A DNA stretch of 26,285 nucleotides from Prevotella sp. CAG:1320 (GTDB lineage: Bacteria; Bacteroidota; Bacteroidia; Bacteroidales; Bacteroidaceae). Positions 1-7,503 of this stretch are shown here, piece after piece. The stretch spans positions 1 to 26,285 of the forward strand of contig FR882105.1 of assembly GCA_000435635.1 (NCBI GenBank). Direction: 5' to 3'. Below the pieces are notes generated by a model. It searched no databases, was not told where the DNA came from, and saw only the letters and a program-made list of their open reading frames with translations. A program made the translations under genes and the position numbers. How positions within the stretch are numbered: the first letter of the stretch is position 1; each line of letters opens with the position of its first letter.

Positions 1-23
1 GATACACAGCTTGCCTTATTCTA

Positions 24-78
24 AATTCATCGAACTCACGTTAATGTATCGTGAGCTCGATGGATTCACGTAAATGTA
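24..78. repeat. Intergenic hairpin/direct-repeat element (left copy)
   Basis: An imperfect palindrome pairs 30-40 (TCGAACTCACG) with 50-60 (CGTGAGCTCGA), with one mismatch. A degraded direct repeat follows: ACTCACGTTAATGTA (35-49) resembles ATTCACGTAAATGTA (64-78). The stretch 26-45 matches 19056-19075, at the outer end of the inverted-repeat element after argB, in 19 of 20 positions. This suggests the window begins at the edge of another copy of that intergenic repeat family. No coding potential is seen in 1-201. Confidence 0.6.
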
Positions 79-92
79 AGTCTTGAAATTAG

Positions 93-128
93 AATCCCCT
101 TGTCGTTAAAGGCCACGGCAAGGGGATT
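93..128 (-). terminator. Probable terminator of the L-galactose operon
   Basis: A perfect 10-bp inverted repeat, AATCCCCTTG (93-102) and CAAGGGGATT (119-128), encloses a 16-nt loop. It lies about 75 bp past the stop codon of the last minus-strand gene. The U-run on the minus strand is weak (CTAATTT), so intrinsic termination is likely but not textbook. Confidence 0.55.
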
Positions 129-201
129 ATTTGATGTGTGCGGCGTCGGCAAGTGATTTCCCTCCAAGCGGATGACTGACCTGGAGAGATTGCCCGGATA
201 G

Positions 202-1218
202 TCAGAACTTGACGAGTACACGGAACACCTTGGCGGGGTTGGCCGCCCAGCCTTTCATGGCCTGGAATGCTTCCTCGGGCTCGGCTATGCGGCTTATCAG
301 CTGGTCTACGGGGCAGGAGCCTTGGCGCATATAGCGAATGACGGCGCGGAAGTCTTCCGGCAAGGCGTTGCGAGAGCCTCGGATGTCGAGCTCCTTTTGC
401 ACGAACAGCTTCGTTTGGAAGGAAATCTCCGTCTTGGCATAGCCTATGCAAACCACGCGCCCCGTGAAGGCAACCTCGTTGACTGCCGTGACGTAGGTAG
501 CGGGACTACCTACCGCCTCTATGACCACGTCGGGGCCTTCGCCCGAAGTGATGGCTTGCAGGCGGGCGTGCAAGTCCTCGGTCTTGGAGTTGATGGTATA
601 GGTGGCTCCCAGGGTTTTGGCCAAGGCCAGCTTCTCATCATCCAAGTCCACTGCGATAACCGTTGCCCCGCGCAGGGAGGCGCGCACGATGGCTCCCACG
701 CCTATCATGCCGCAACCTATCACCATCACGGTGTCGATATCTGTCACTTGCCCGCGGTTGACTGCATGGAATCCCACGCTCATCGGCTCTATCAAGGCGC
801 AGTCTCGGGGCGAGATGTCCTCGGCGGGAATGACCTTTGTCCAGGGCACGGCGATATATTCACACATGGCTCCATTGCGCTGCACGCCTAGGGTCTCGTT
901 GTGCTCACAGGCGTTGGGGCGGTGGTGGAGGCATGAGGGGCACTTCTCGCAATTGGTATAGGGATTGATGGTGACCACCATGCCCGGTTTCAGCGTCTCG
1001 GGTACTTCTTCGCCCACTTCCGCGATGACGGCTCCTATCTCGTGTCCGGGTATGACGGGCATCTTCACCATGGGGTTGCGTCCCAGGAAAGTGTTCAAAT
1101 CTGAGCCGCAGAAGCCCACGTGGCTCAATTTCACCAAGACTTCCCCAGCTTTCAACGACGGCTTTTCGATTTCAACTACCTGCATCTGTTCCGGTGCGGG
1201 TATCTTTACTGCTTTCAT
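202..1218 (-). CDS. Zinc-dependent MDR dehydrogenase, probable L-galactonate 5-dehydrogenase
   Basis: A 338-residue medium-chain zinc dehydrogenase. Visible features are catalytic-zinc ligands C37 and H58-E59, four structural-zinc cysteines (C89, C92, C95, C103), E143 in LIEP, and a Rossmann GCGMIG at 167-172 with D190 at the end of the next strand, which favours NAD over NADP. The C-terminal stretch beginning GSRNALPEDF resembles E. coli LgoD (YjjN), which oxidises L-galactonate to D-tagaturonate. It is the last gene of a minus-strand operon, 44 bp after the permease, behind an aldose dehydrogenase and a lactonase. That position fits the third oxidative step of L-galactose breakdown. Alternatives are another sugar-acid or polyol dehydrogenase, for example one acting on L-fuconate. 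The family is certain; the substrate is inferred from context. Confidence 0.85.
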   Translation of the reverse strand: MKAVKIPAPEQMQVVEIEKPSLKAGEVLVKLSHVGFCGSDLNTFLGRNPMVKMPVIPGHEIGAVIAEVGEEVPETLKPGMVVTINPYTNCEKCPSCLHHRPNACEHNETLGVQRNGAMCEYIAVPWTKVIPAEDISPRDCALIEPMSVGFHAVNRGQVTDIDTVMVIGCGMIGVGAIVRASLRGATVIAVDLDDEKLALAKTLGATYTINSKTEDLHARLQAITSGEGPDVVIEAVGSPATYVTAVNEVAFTGRVVCIGYAKTEISFQTKLFVQKELDIRGSRNALPEDFRAVIRYMRQGSCPVDQLISRIAEPEEAFQAMKGWAANPAKVFRVLVKF

Positions 1219-1262
1219 ATATAGGATATATTAATAAGGTGTTGATATAATTCGGTTCTTGT

Positions 1263-2525
1263 TTAGTTGATGACTTTGTAGCCTTTCCAGCCGTAGTAAG
1301 CGCAGAAGGCGAAGCATACCAGGGGCACGATATAGGCCACGTGGTAGACGGCGGCGTTGACGTGCATGATGTAGGCAGTCAATTGCGGCAGGCAGGCATT
1401 GCCCACGATGGCCATCACCAGGAAAGCCGATCCGCTCTTCGTGTCGCCTCCCAGATCTTTCAAAGCCAGGGAGAATTGCGTGGGGTACATGATGGACATG
1501 AAGAAGGAGATGCCCAGCATGGCATAGAGACCCACTTCTCCGCCCACGCCGATGATGACGGCGCAGAGCACGACATTGACCAGGGCATAAGCCAGCAACA
1601 TGTCTTGCGGCCGGAAGCGTGCCATCAGCAGCGTGCCTACCCAGCGACCCAACAGGAAAGCCAGCATGTAGAAGCCAAAGAACGTGGTGGCGGTCTCCTC
1701 GGGTAGTCCCGCGTAGGTGCAGCAATAGACCAGGAAGAGGCTGTTGATGGCCGTTTGCCCACCGTTGTAGAAGAACTGGGCGATGACTCCCCAGCGCAAA
1801 TGCGAGCGGCGCAGCACGCCGAAGTTGATGAGTTTCTCTGTCTTTCCGTCCGTCTCGCCTTCCATGTGGTCACCCTCCTTAATCTTTGGCAGGCGGGAGA
1901 ACACGAACACGATGGCTATCACGATGAGCAGGGAGGCCAGGATGAGGTAGGGGAGCTTCATGGAGTCGGTCTCCATCTGGATATAGCCTTCCCAACCGCC
2001 AGGATAGTTTATCGGTAGCGTGTCGCGGGTATAGCTCTCTCCGCTCAGCACCAGCTTGCTTAGGAACATGGCGGCGATGAAAGCCCCCAGTCCGTTGAAC
2101 GATTGAGCCAGGTTCAGCCTGCGGGAAGCCGTCCTTGGGTCTCCCAGGGCAGTCACGTAGGGATTGGCCGCGGTTTCCAGGAAGCACATGCCCGTGGCTA
2201 TGATGAAGAAGATGCACAGGTAGGCCCAATACTCCTTGATCATGGCGGCGGGTATGAAGAGCAGGCCGCCGCAGGCCGCCAGCACCAGCCCGAAGATGAT
2301 GCCCGACTTGTAGCTGTACCGCTTCATGTACATGGCTATGGGGATGGGGAAGATGAAGTAGGCCAGCCAGTAAAAGGTCTCCGTGAACGAGGCCTCGAAG
2401 GTGTTCAGCTCGCAGGTCTTCATCAACTGCCTGATCATCGTGGGCAGCAGGTTGCTGCTGATGGCCCACAGGAAGAACAGGCAGAAGATGAGTGACAGGG
2501 GAATGAGATAGGTGTTCTTTTTCAT
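1263..2525 (-). CDS. FucP-like MFS sugar permease (L-galactose/L-fucose type)
   Basis: A 420-residue inner-membrane transporter with about twelve hydrophobic segments. Strong family signatures of the fucose:H+ symporter group are FFLWA near residue 18, the CFLETAANP motif with E117 and the following RRLNLAQSFNGLGA. Aligned from memory with E. coli FucP, E117 matches the conserved Glu135, but the position of the proton-coupling Asp46 appears to be Pro28. It starts one base after the lactonase stop, so translation is probably coupled. Its place between lactonase and dehydrogenase suggests it imports the sugar oxidised by this operon. L-fucose and L-galactose differ only at C6, so either could be carried. 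Family assignment is firm; substrate is inferred. Confidence 0.88.
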   Translation of the reverse strand: MKKNTYLIPLSLIFCLFFLWAISSNLLPTMIRQLMKTCELNTFEASFTETFYWLAYFIFPIPIAMYMKRYSYKSGIIFGLVLAACGGLLFIPAAMIKEYWAYLCIFFIIATGMCFLETAANPYVTALGDPRTASRRLNLAQSFNGLGAFIAAMFLSKLVLSGESYTRDTLPINYPGGWEGYIQMETDSMKLPYLILASLLIVIAIVFVFSRLPKIKEGDHMEGETDGKTEKLINFGVLRRSHLRWGVIAQFFYNGGQTAINSLFLVYCCTYAGLPEETATTFFGFYMLAFLLGRWVGTLLMARFRPQDMLLAYALVNVVLCAVIIGVGGEVGLYAMLGISFFMSIMYPTQFSLALKDLGGDTKSGSAFLVMAIVGNACLPQLTAYIMHVNAAVYHVAYIVPLVCFAFCAYYGWKGYKVIN

Positions 2526-2526
2526 G

Positions 2527-3456
2527 TTATTCAGACATATTCTTGATGTAAGGCAGTTCCACTAGGTGCTGGAAGCTATAGAAACGCTCGGCGTTACGGC
2601 CCAGGAACAGGGCTTTCTCCTCATGGCTCAACTCGCTCGACTTCAATATGAAGTCGTAAGACATGCGGTAAGTGATGGCCGTGATGGTGCGTGGATAGTC
2701 GGAACCCCACATGAGCTTGTCCATGCCCACGAGGTCTGCCGCCTCCTTGATGGCTCTTATCGCCCCGGGGAAGGGGTAGAACTCGCTGTTGAACAGCCAG
2801 GTGATGCCGCCTGACTCTATCATGACCCCTGGGTGGCGGGCCAGCTTAATCTGTTCCAGCCAACCCTCCGTGGTCACCATGCCAAAGTGCCCGATGGCCA
2901 CACGCAACTTGGGACACTCGGCTATCACTTCCTTCATCTCGCCCACCTGGGTGTCTCCCTCGGCCATGTCGATGGAGAGCAGGATGCCATGGCTTTCCAT
3001 CAGGTGGAACATCTGCATCATCTCTGGCGAGTTGAGCATTACCCTTCCCTCGGGCAGGAAGAGGCGATGCCCCGGTATCTTGATGGCCTTGAAGCCCTTG
3101 TCGATGAGTTCTTGGGCCTGCAGCAGGAATCCTGGACGGCGGAACTCGCACATGCCACACACGAAGAAGCGGGCGGGATAGCGTTGGGAGACTTCCCGCA
3201 GGTAGTCGTTCTGTATGCCGTCTATGAACTCTTGGGTGACTACCGCCGCGGATACCTGGGCGTAGTCCATGTTAGAAAGGAACACCTCTGCCGTGTTCCG
3301 TCCGTCTATCATGAAAGGGGGAAGCATTTGCCGCGTTTCCCCCATGAAGTCTGAGCGGCTGCTGTTGCCCGTCTGCGTGCGGACGGGTAAGCCATTCACC
3401 ATTGTGTCTTGCCATAGCCACAGGTGTGAATGGGCGTCTATGATTTTGAAATCCAT
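2527..3456 (-). CDS. Amidohydrolase-family sugar lactonase, probable L-galactono-1,5-lactonase
   Basis: A 309-residue amidohydrolase 2 (COG3618/COG2159-like) protein. The metal-binding HxH is at H9-H11 (IIDAHSHLW), a later histidine is in AIGHFG (H190) and the catalytic aspartate is in WGSDYPR (D253). I chose the ATG at 3456 because it begins directly with MDFKIIDAHSH; upstream only a TTG start overlapping the previous stop is available. It lies 24 bp after the aldose dehydrogenase and one base before the permease. The predicted reaction is hydrolysis of an aldonolactone (L-galactono- or L-fucono-lactone) to the open acid in the cytoplasm. Relatives of this family are known L-fucono- and L-galactono-lactonases. 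No signal peptide is seen. Confidence 0.85.
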   Translation of the reverse strand: MDFKIIDAHSHLWLWQDTMVNGLPVRTQTGNSSRSDFMGETRQMLPPFMIDGRNTAEVFLSNMDYAQVSAAVVTQEFIDGIQNDYLREVSQRYPARFFVCGMCEFRRPGFLLQAQELIDKGFKAIKIPGHRLFLPEGRVMLNSPEMMQMFHLMESHGILLSIDMAEGDTQVGEMKEVIAECPKLRVAIGHFGMVTTEGWLEQIKLARHPGVMIESGGITWLFNSEFYPFPGAIRAIKEAADLVGMDKLMWGSDYPRTITAITYRMSYDFILKSSELSHEEKALFLGRNAERFYSFQHLVELPYIKNMSE

Positions 3457-3479
3457 GTCGCTAGTTTTTGCCTGTCTTG

Positions 3480-4412
3480 TCAAGAGTTTGCCCAGCGCGC
3501 GCGCTTTTGGTCGCCGATGATGTCTTGCACCTCTTTCACGAGCTGCCAGTCAATGGGCTCCTCCACGTATTGGATGTTCTTCTTCACGTTGTCGGGGTTG
3601 GCCGAACTGAAAAGGGTAGTCGCTATGCGCGGATTGCTGATGGCGTATTGGATGGCCAGTTTCTCGATGGGATATCCCTTGGCCTCGCAATGTTCCGTAG
3701 CCTTTTGGCATGCCTCCACCAGTGCCTTGGGAGCGGGATGCCAGTCTGGCACTCCTCGTTTGGAGAGCAGTCCCATGGCGAAGGGAGAGGCGTTGATGAT
3801 GCCTATGCCCTTGTTCTCGAAGTAGTCGAAATAGTCTATGAGCATGTCGTCGTTCAGGCAATAATGACAGAAGCAAAGCACGCTCTCCACCGTTCCCTGG
3901 GGTACGCGGTCAATGATGAACTGCAGGTTTTCCGGTTGCAGGTCAGTGATGCCCACGTGCTTTACCACTCCCTCCTCTCGCAGTTCGCACAGGGCGGGCA
4001 GGGTCTCGTTGATGACTTGGTTAAGGTCAGAGAACTCCACGTCGTGCACGTTGATGAGGTCTATGTAGTCTATGTGCAGACGTTCCAGGCTTTCATATAC
4101 GCTTTCTTTCGCCCTGCGTGCCGAGTAGTCCCAGGTGTTTACGCCGTCCTTGCCATAACGACCAACCTTTGTGGAGAGGTAATATTTCCCGCGGTCGATA
4201 TTGGGCAAAGCCTTGCCCAGTACGGTCTCCGCCTTGTAATGACCATAGTAGGGAGACACGTCAATGAAGTTCATGCCGTTGTCCACGGCTGTATAGACCG
4301 CGTCTAAGGCTCTGTTTTCGTTAATCTCGTGGAACACGCCTCCCAGCGAGGAAGCTCCGAAACTCAAGGCAGACACTTTCATGCCGGTCTTGCCGATTTC
4401 ATAGTATTTCAT
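3480..4412 (-). CDS. Aldo/keto reductase, probable L-galactose 1-dehydrogenase
   Basis: A 310-residue (alpha/beta)8 aldo/keto reductase. The catalytic tetrad is visible as D51, Y56 (DVSPYYG), K82 (STKVGRYG) and H123 (NVHDVEF). From memory it resembles plant L-galactose dehydrogenase closely in several blocks: FGASSLGGVF, DRVPQGTVES, CHYCLND, SPFAMGLL and PDWHPA. The expected reaction is NAD(P)-dependent oxidation of L-galactose at C1 to the lactone. L-fucose is a plausible alternative substrate. The ATG at 4412 was chosen because it starts with the usual MKYYEIGKTGMKVS; the extension to a TTG at 4508 would lie across the promoter region. It is the first gene of a four-gene minus-strand operon. 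Confidence 0.9.
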   Translation of the reverse strand: MKYYEIGKTGMKVSALSFGASSLGGVFHEINENRALDAVYTAVDNGMNFIDVSPYYGHYKAETVLGKALPNIDRGKYYLSTKVGRYGKDGVNTWDYSARRAKESVYESLERLHIDYIDLINVHDVEFSDLNQVINETLPALCELREEGVVKHVGITDLQPENLQFIIDRVPQGTVESVLCFCHYCLNDDMLIDYFDYFENKGIGIINASPFAMGLLSKRGVPDWHPAPKALVEACQKATEHCEAKGYPIEKLAIQYAISNPRIATTLFSSANPDNVKKNIQYVEEPIDWQLVKEVQDIIGDQKRARWANS

Positions 4413-4453
4413 AGTTCTTGCTTGGTTATTAGTTAGGTTAGGATTATGTTTTG

Positions 4454-4485
4454 CGAATGTACACATTTTGCCGCATCCTCGCAAG
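4454..4485 (-). promoter_or_regulatory. Candidate promoter of the L-galactose operon
   Basis: On the minus strand CTTG (4482-4485) and TACATTCG (4454-4461) are separated by 20 bp. This fits the Bacteroidetes TTTG/TAnnTTTG layout with one mismatch in each box. Transcription would start near 4447, about 35 nt before the ATG at 4412. No operator or regulator gene is seen nearby. Confidence 0.4.
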
Positions 4486-4552
4486 TGTCTCAACGGAAAA
4501 GCCGCCAAGTCACGCGATTTTTATAATTAATTATACTATTGTCGGAGATTTC

Positions 4553-4583
4553 TTTGGTTATGTGGGAAAATCATATAACTTTG
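4553..4583 (+). promoter_or_regulatory. Promoter of the ADP-ribosylglycohydrolase gene
   Basis: TTTG (4553-4556) and TAACTTTG (4576-4583) are separated by 19 bp, an exact match to the Bacteroidetes -33/-7 consensus. The start point would be near 4590. That excludes the longer reading frame beginning at 4539 and supports the ATG at 4617. It diverges from the sugar operon promoter. Confidence 0.75.
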
Positions 4584-4616
4584 CCATGGATATTATACCG
4601 ATTATCAGCTTGTGGC

Positions 4617-5561
4617 ATGAAGTTGACAGAAACAATCAAGGACAGAATAAGAGGTTGCGTCTATGGACAGGCCATTGGTGATGCCTTGGGCCTGGGCACG
4701 GAGTTTATGTCACGTGAAGAGGTGAGGGGATGTTATCCCGATGGATTGGAGCGTTACGGCCAGATGATACGGGATGACCACCGTAGCCGATGGAAGCCAG
4801 GGAGCTGGACGGACGATACGGACATGATGGTCTGCATTGCCAAGGCAAGGCGGGATAATCATTTCGACTTGCACCAAGTGGCGCGTAATTTCAAGGAGTG
4901 GTTTGATGGCAATCCCTTGGGAATAGGCAGGCATACATATAATGTATTATGCTTCGCGGACTATACGAAAGACCCGATGAAAGCGGCTGATATTGTTTGG
5001 CGATTGTATAGATGCAGAAGTGCCGCCAACGGAGGACTCATGCGGACTTCCATCGTGGGTACCTCCCCGTTGGCAGAGGAAGAGGAAGTCGCCAATATAT
5101 GTCGCTTGACACATCCCGACATGCGCTGCGTGGGCTCCTGCGTGCTCTATGTGAAATTGATACAAGGTTTTGTCTTCCGTGACGAGCAACTGGACATATC
5201 CGCCCTGAAAGCTATCGCCGCCCGATATGACGAGCATATCGAGGAATACATAGAGCTGGCCACTCATGATGACCCATCTGTCTTGGCCGTGGACGACAAC
5301 GCAATGGGTTATACGCTCAAGACTATGGCCGTAGCCTTGTGGGGTTTGTGGCATTGCCATTCGTTCAAGGATGGATTGTTGGCCGTGGTCAATATGGGTG
5401 GCGACGCGGATACCAACGCCGCCGTAGCCTGCGCTCTGCTGGGGGCGAAATACGGCTTTTCTACCATTCCTCGCTATTACGTGGACAATCTCGTGGGACG
5501 GCAATTGCTGGAGGAAATCTGTGAGGATGCCTTTAGGGATATAGAGGTCGACGAGAAATGA
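4617..5561 (+). CDS. ADP-ribosylglycohydrolase (DraG-type) family protein
   Basis: A 314-residue all-helical ADP-ribosylglycohydrolase. Family motifs in order are GQAIGDALG (17-25), the metal-binding WTDDTDM (64-70) and, near the C-terminus, GGDADTNAA, which supplies the second metal-binding group. The family removes ADP-ribose from modified proteins, nucleic acids or small molecules using two magnesium ions. The substrate here cannot be told. There is no signal peptide, so it is probably cytoplasmic. The ATG at 4617 is supported by a consensus promoter ending at 4583. The gene stands alone: the sugar operon diverges on its left and the next gene on the right has its own promoter. Its stop codon falls inside the first of four 22-bp repeats. 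No ADP-ribosyltransferase partner is visible in the window. Confidence 0.88.
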   Translation: MKLTETIKDRIRGCVYGQAIGDALGLGTEFMSREEVRGCYPDGLERYGQMIRDDHRSRWKPGSWTDDTDMMVCIAKARRDNHFDLHQVARNFKEWFDGNPLGIGRHTYNVLCFADYTKDPMKAADIVWRLYRCRSAANGGLMRTSIVGTSPLAEEEEVANICRLTHPDMRCVGSCVLYVKLIQGFVFRDEQLDISALKAIAARYDEHIEEYIELATHDDPSVLAVDDNAMGYTLKTMAVALWGLWHCHSFKDGLLAVVNMGGDADTNAAVACALLGAKYGFSTIPRYYVDNLVGRQLLEEICEDAFRDIEVDEK

Positions 5562-5647
5562 TACTAGTCTCGCAGGGCAACGATACTAGTTTCATTGTCT
5601 TTTGATACTAGTATCGTGCCCTTTTGAGACTAGTTCCATTGAAATCC
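5560..5647. repeat. Four tandem repeats with 22-bp period (GATACTAGT core)
   Basis: The 9-mer GATACTAGT starts at 5560, 5582 and 5604, and a one-base variant GAGACTAGT starts at 5626, giving exact 22-bp steps. The spacers diverge but keep a loose pattern, a T-rich end in units 2 and 3 and a pyrimidine after the core. The third core extends to the perfect palindrome GATACTAGTATC. The first unit includes the stop codon of the upstream gene. The period equals about two helical turns, so all cores face the same side of the DNA. Function unknown. Confidence 0.85.
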
Positions 5648-5786
5648 AGTGTGAGGGGGGCTTTTCTATGGTATGCGCTTGGCCCCTTGTGGGAAGAAGA
5701 ATCGTGGAAAAACAGGACAACCATGTGGGAAGGAAGCCCAATAATGGGTCGCTTTGGAGAAAGATGCCTATTTTCTGGCCATTATT

Positions 5787-5817
5787 TTTGTCATGTCCGT
5801 GAAACTCATTATCTTCG
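5787..5817 (+). promoter_or_regulatory. Promoter of the CorC/HlyC-type gene
   Basis: TTTG (5787-5790) and TATCTTCG (5810-5817) are separated by 19 bp, with one mismatch to TAnnTTTG. The predicted start is near 5824, about 20 nt before the ATG at 5844. This argues against a longer N-terminus. Confidence 0.6.
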
Positions 5818-5843
5818 CGAACACAACAACTCCACGAGTATAC

Positions 5844-7133
5844 ATGGAAGAAATCCTTATTATCCTCTTATTGATTTTATTCAACGGTATTTTCGCCATG
5901 TCGGAAATCGCCATTATATCAGCTAGAAAGATTAAACTCAGTTCTTTGGCCAAGAAAGGCAGCAAGGGCGCTAAGGTGGCCTTGAAGTTGGCCAACGACC
6001 CAGATCGTTTTCTCTCTACCATTCAGATAGGTATTACGTTGATTGGTATCTTGACGGGTATCTACTCGGGCGCGGCTCTCTCGGGAAAATTCGCTGGCTT
6101 GCTCGTGGAGGTGGGCGTTCCAGCCTCTTTGGCGCAGCCTGTGGCCCAGACGGTGATAGTCATCATTGTGACCATGCTTTCTATTATCTTTGGCGAGTTG
6201 GTGCCCAAGCGCATCGGCATGAGCGTGGCAGAGAGAGCCTCCACGGCTATAGCGCGCCCCATGGCGTTGCTATCTCGCATAGCCGCTCCCTTTGTATGGA
6301 TATTGGCCAAGAGCACAGAGGGTATTATCTCCCTGCTGGGCATCAAGGACGCTGAAAGCAAGATTACCGAGGAGGACATCAAGTCTATCGTGCAGGAAGG
6401 CAAAAATAGCGGTGCCGTTCAGGAAGTGGAACAAGACATCGTGGAGCGCGTATTCCTGATGGGTGACTTGAAAGTAAGCTCGCTGATGACCCATCGTTCA
6501 GACTTGGTGGTGTTGGATACCCGCATGACCGCGGAGGAAATCAGGAAGTCCCTGCAAGAGCACCTTTACGAGGCATATCCTTTGATAGACCGCAAGCTGG
6601 ACAACATTCTGGGCGTGGTGGCACTGAAAGATTTGATATTCCATCTCAATGACGACCCCATCTGTCTCAATGATTTCAAGCGCCCCGCTGTTTATTTCTA
6701 TGAGAACATGTCTGTTTACCGGGCCTTGGAACAGATGAGAGAGAAGCAGACCTCGCAGGCTTTGATATGCGATGAATTCGGCAGGTTGATGGGTATTATC
6801 ACGTTGCGCGACATTCTGGAAGGACTGGTGGGCACGATAGAGCGACCCACCGTGGAACCTGACATCGTGAAGCGAAAGGACGCGGAAGGATGGCTCGTGG
6901 ACGGACAATGTTCTTTCTATGACTTCTTGACTTATTTTGAGCGTGAAGATCTCTATGACCATAAGCAAAGTTACAGTACCTTGGCGGGTCTGATTATAGA
7001 GTTGTTGAGCCATATTCCCCATGCGGGAGAGCGAGTGGAATGGAATGGTTTCTCGATGGAAATAGTGGACATGGACGGTGCCCGAGTGGACAAGGTGCTG
7101 GTGAAGCTTATCGTTCCCAAGGAGGAAGAGTAA
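5844..7133 (+). CDS. CNNM/CBS-domain membrane protein of the CorC/HlyC (hemolysin-like) family
   Basis: A 429-residue protein with the standard order of this family. An N-terminal DUF21/CNNM membrane domain spans about residues 1-185, with FGELVPKR at 116-123 as its signature. Two CBS motifs follow at roughly 205-325 (SSLMTHRSDLVVLD, then MREKQTSQALICDEFGRLMGI, broken here as MREKQTSQAL and ICDEFGRLMGI). A C-terminal CorC_HlyC transporter-associated domain covers about 345-425. Relatives are magnesium or divalent-cation exporters or regulators; the old name hemolysin is not evidence of toxicity. The ATG at 5844 begins the first membrane helix directly and lies just after a promoter. A crcB gene starts two bases after its stop, so the two are probably co-transcribed. 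Confidence 0.88.
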   Translation: MEEILIILLLILFNGIFAMSEIAIISARKIKLSSLAKKGSKGAKVALKLANDPDRFLSTIQIGITLIGILTGIYSGAALSGKFAGLLVEVGVPASLAQPVAQTVIVIIVTMLSIIFGELVPKRIGMSVAERASTAIARPMALLSRIAAPFVWILAKSTEGIISLLGIKDAESKITEEDIKSIVQEGKNSGAVQEVEQDIVERVFLMGDLKVSSLMTHRSDLVVLDTRMTAEEIRKSLQEHLYEAYPLIDRKLDNILGVVALKDLIFHLNDDPICLNDFKRPAVYFYENMSVYRALEQMREKQTSQALICDEFGRLMGIITLRDILEGLVGTIERPTVEPDIVKRKDAEGWLVDGQCSFYDFLTYFEREDLYDHKQSYSTLAGLIIELLSHIPHAGERVEWNGFSMEIVDMDGARVDKVLVKLIVPKEEE

Positions 7134-7135
7134 GG

Positions 7136-7501
7136 GTGAAAGAGTGTTTGATGGTGTTCTTGGGCGGAGGCGCAGGTAGCGTGTGCCGCTATTGGCTTTC
7201 CACTATTTTGCGGCCGCTTGCCCATCAAGGCTTTCCGTTGGGCACTTTCTTGGCCAACTTGTTGGGCTGTTTTTGCATAGGCATATTTTATGGCCTTTCT
7301 GCCCGCTTGAACTGGAGTGCGGAGACCCGCCTGTTCTTAACGACGGGTTTCTGCGGTGGCTTCACCACATTCAGTACGTTTAGTTATGAAGGTCTTGCGC
7401 TGTTGCGGCAAGGTCAATGGGGTATGTATGCTCTCTATGTATTGTTAAGCGTGGCGTTGGGGTTGGGCTGCGCCTGGTTAGGCAACGTGGTGGTGAAGTG
7501 A
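7136..7501 (+). CDS. crcB: CrcB/Fluc fluoride channel
   Basis: A 121-residue, four-helix membrane protein of the fluoride channel family, which exports fluoride passively as an antiparallel dimer. Key motifs are GGGAGSVCRYWL (10-21), GTFLANLLGCF (36-46) with the conserved N41, and the fluoride-pathway block GFCGGFTTFSTFSYE (71-85). I take GTG at 7136 as start: it is two bases after the previous stop and gives the usual MKxxLxVxLGGGxG beginning. The internal ATG at 7151 would remove part of helix 1. No fluoride riboswitch is visible upstream, as expected for a second gene in an operon. It converges with the NUDIX gene, with only two bases between the stop codons. Confidence 0.9.
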   Translation: MKECLMVFLGGGAGSVCRYWLSTILRPLAHQGFPLGTFLANLLGCFCIGIFYGLSARLNWSAETRLFLTTGFCGGFTTFSTFSYEGLALLRQGQWGMYALYVLLSVALGLGCAWLGNVVVK

Positions 7502-7503
7502 AG

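Noticed and set aside
322..891. Long plus-strand frames opposite the sugar operon, and similar long antisense frames opposite pnp, topA and speA
   Set aside because: They have no recognisable domains and lie entirely opposite well-supported genes; they arise from codon bias of the real genes.
202..1218. Threonine or sorbitol dehydrogenase
   Set aside because: Zinc and cofactor motifs would fit, but the operon context and the GSRNALPEDF block point to an LgoD-like sugar-acid dehydrogenase.
4413..4508. Longer N-terminus for the aldo/keto reductase
   Set aside because: It needs a TTG start, crosses the candidate promoter and adds sequence not seen in the family.
4539..4616. Longer N-terminus for the ADP-ribosylglycohydrolase
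   Set aside because: The region contains an exact -33/-7 promoter whose start point lies after the upstream start codon.
5560..5647. CRISPR array
   Set aside because: The conserved core is only 9 bp, the period is 22 bp, and no cas genes are nearby. Real arrays have repeats of about 24 bp or more with spacers of 30 bp or more.
5754..5843. Longer N-terminus for the CorC/HlyC protein
   Set aside because: The promoter at 5787-5817 lies within it, and the family normally begins at the first membrane helix, as from 5844.
7080..7150. Fluoride riboswitch before crcB
   Set aside because: The region is the 3' end of the corC coding sequence and shows none of the conserved fluoride aptamer sequence.
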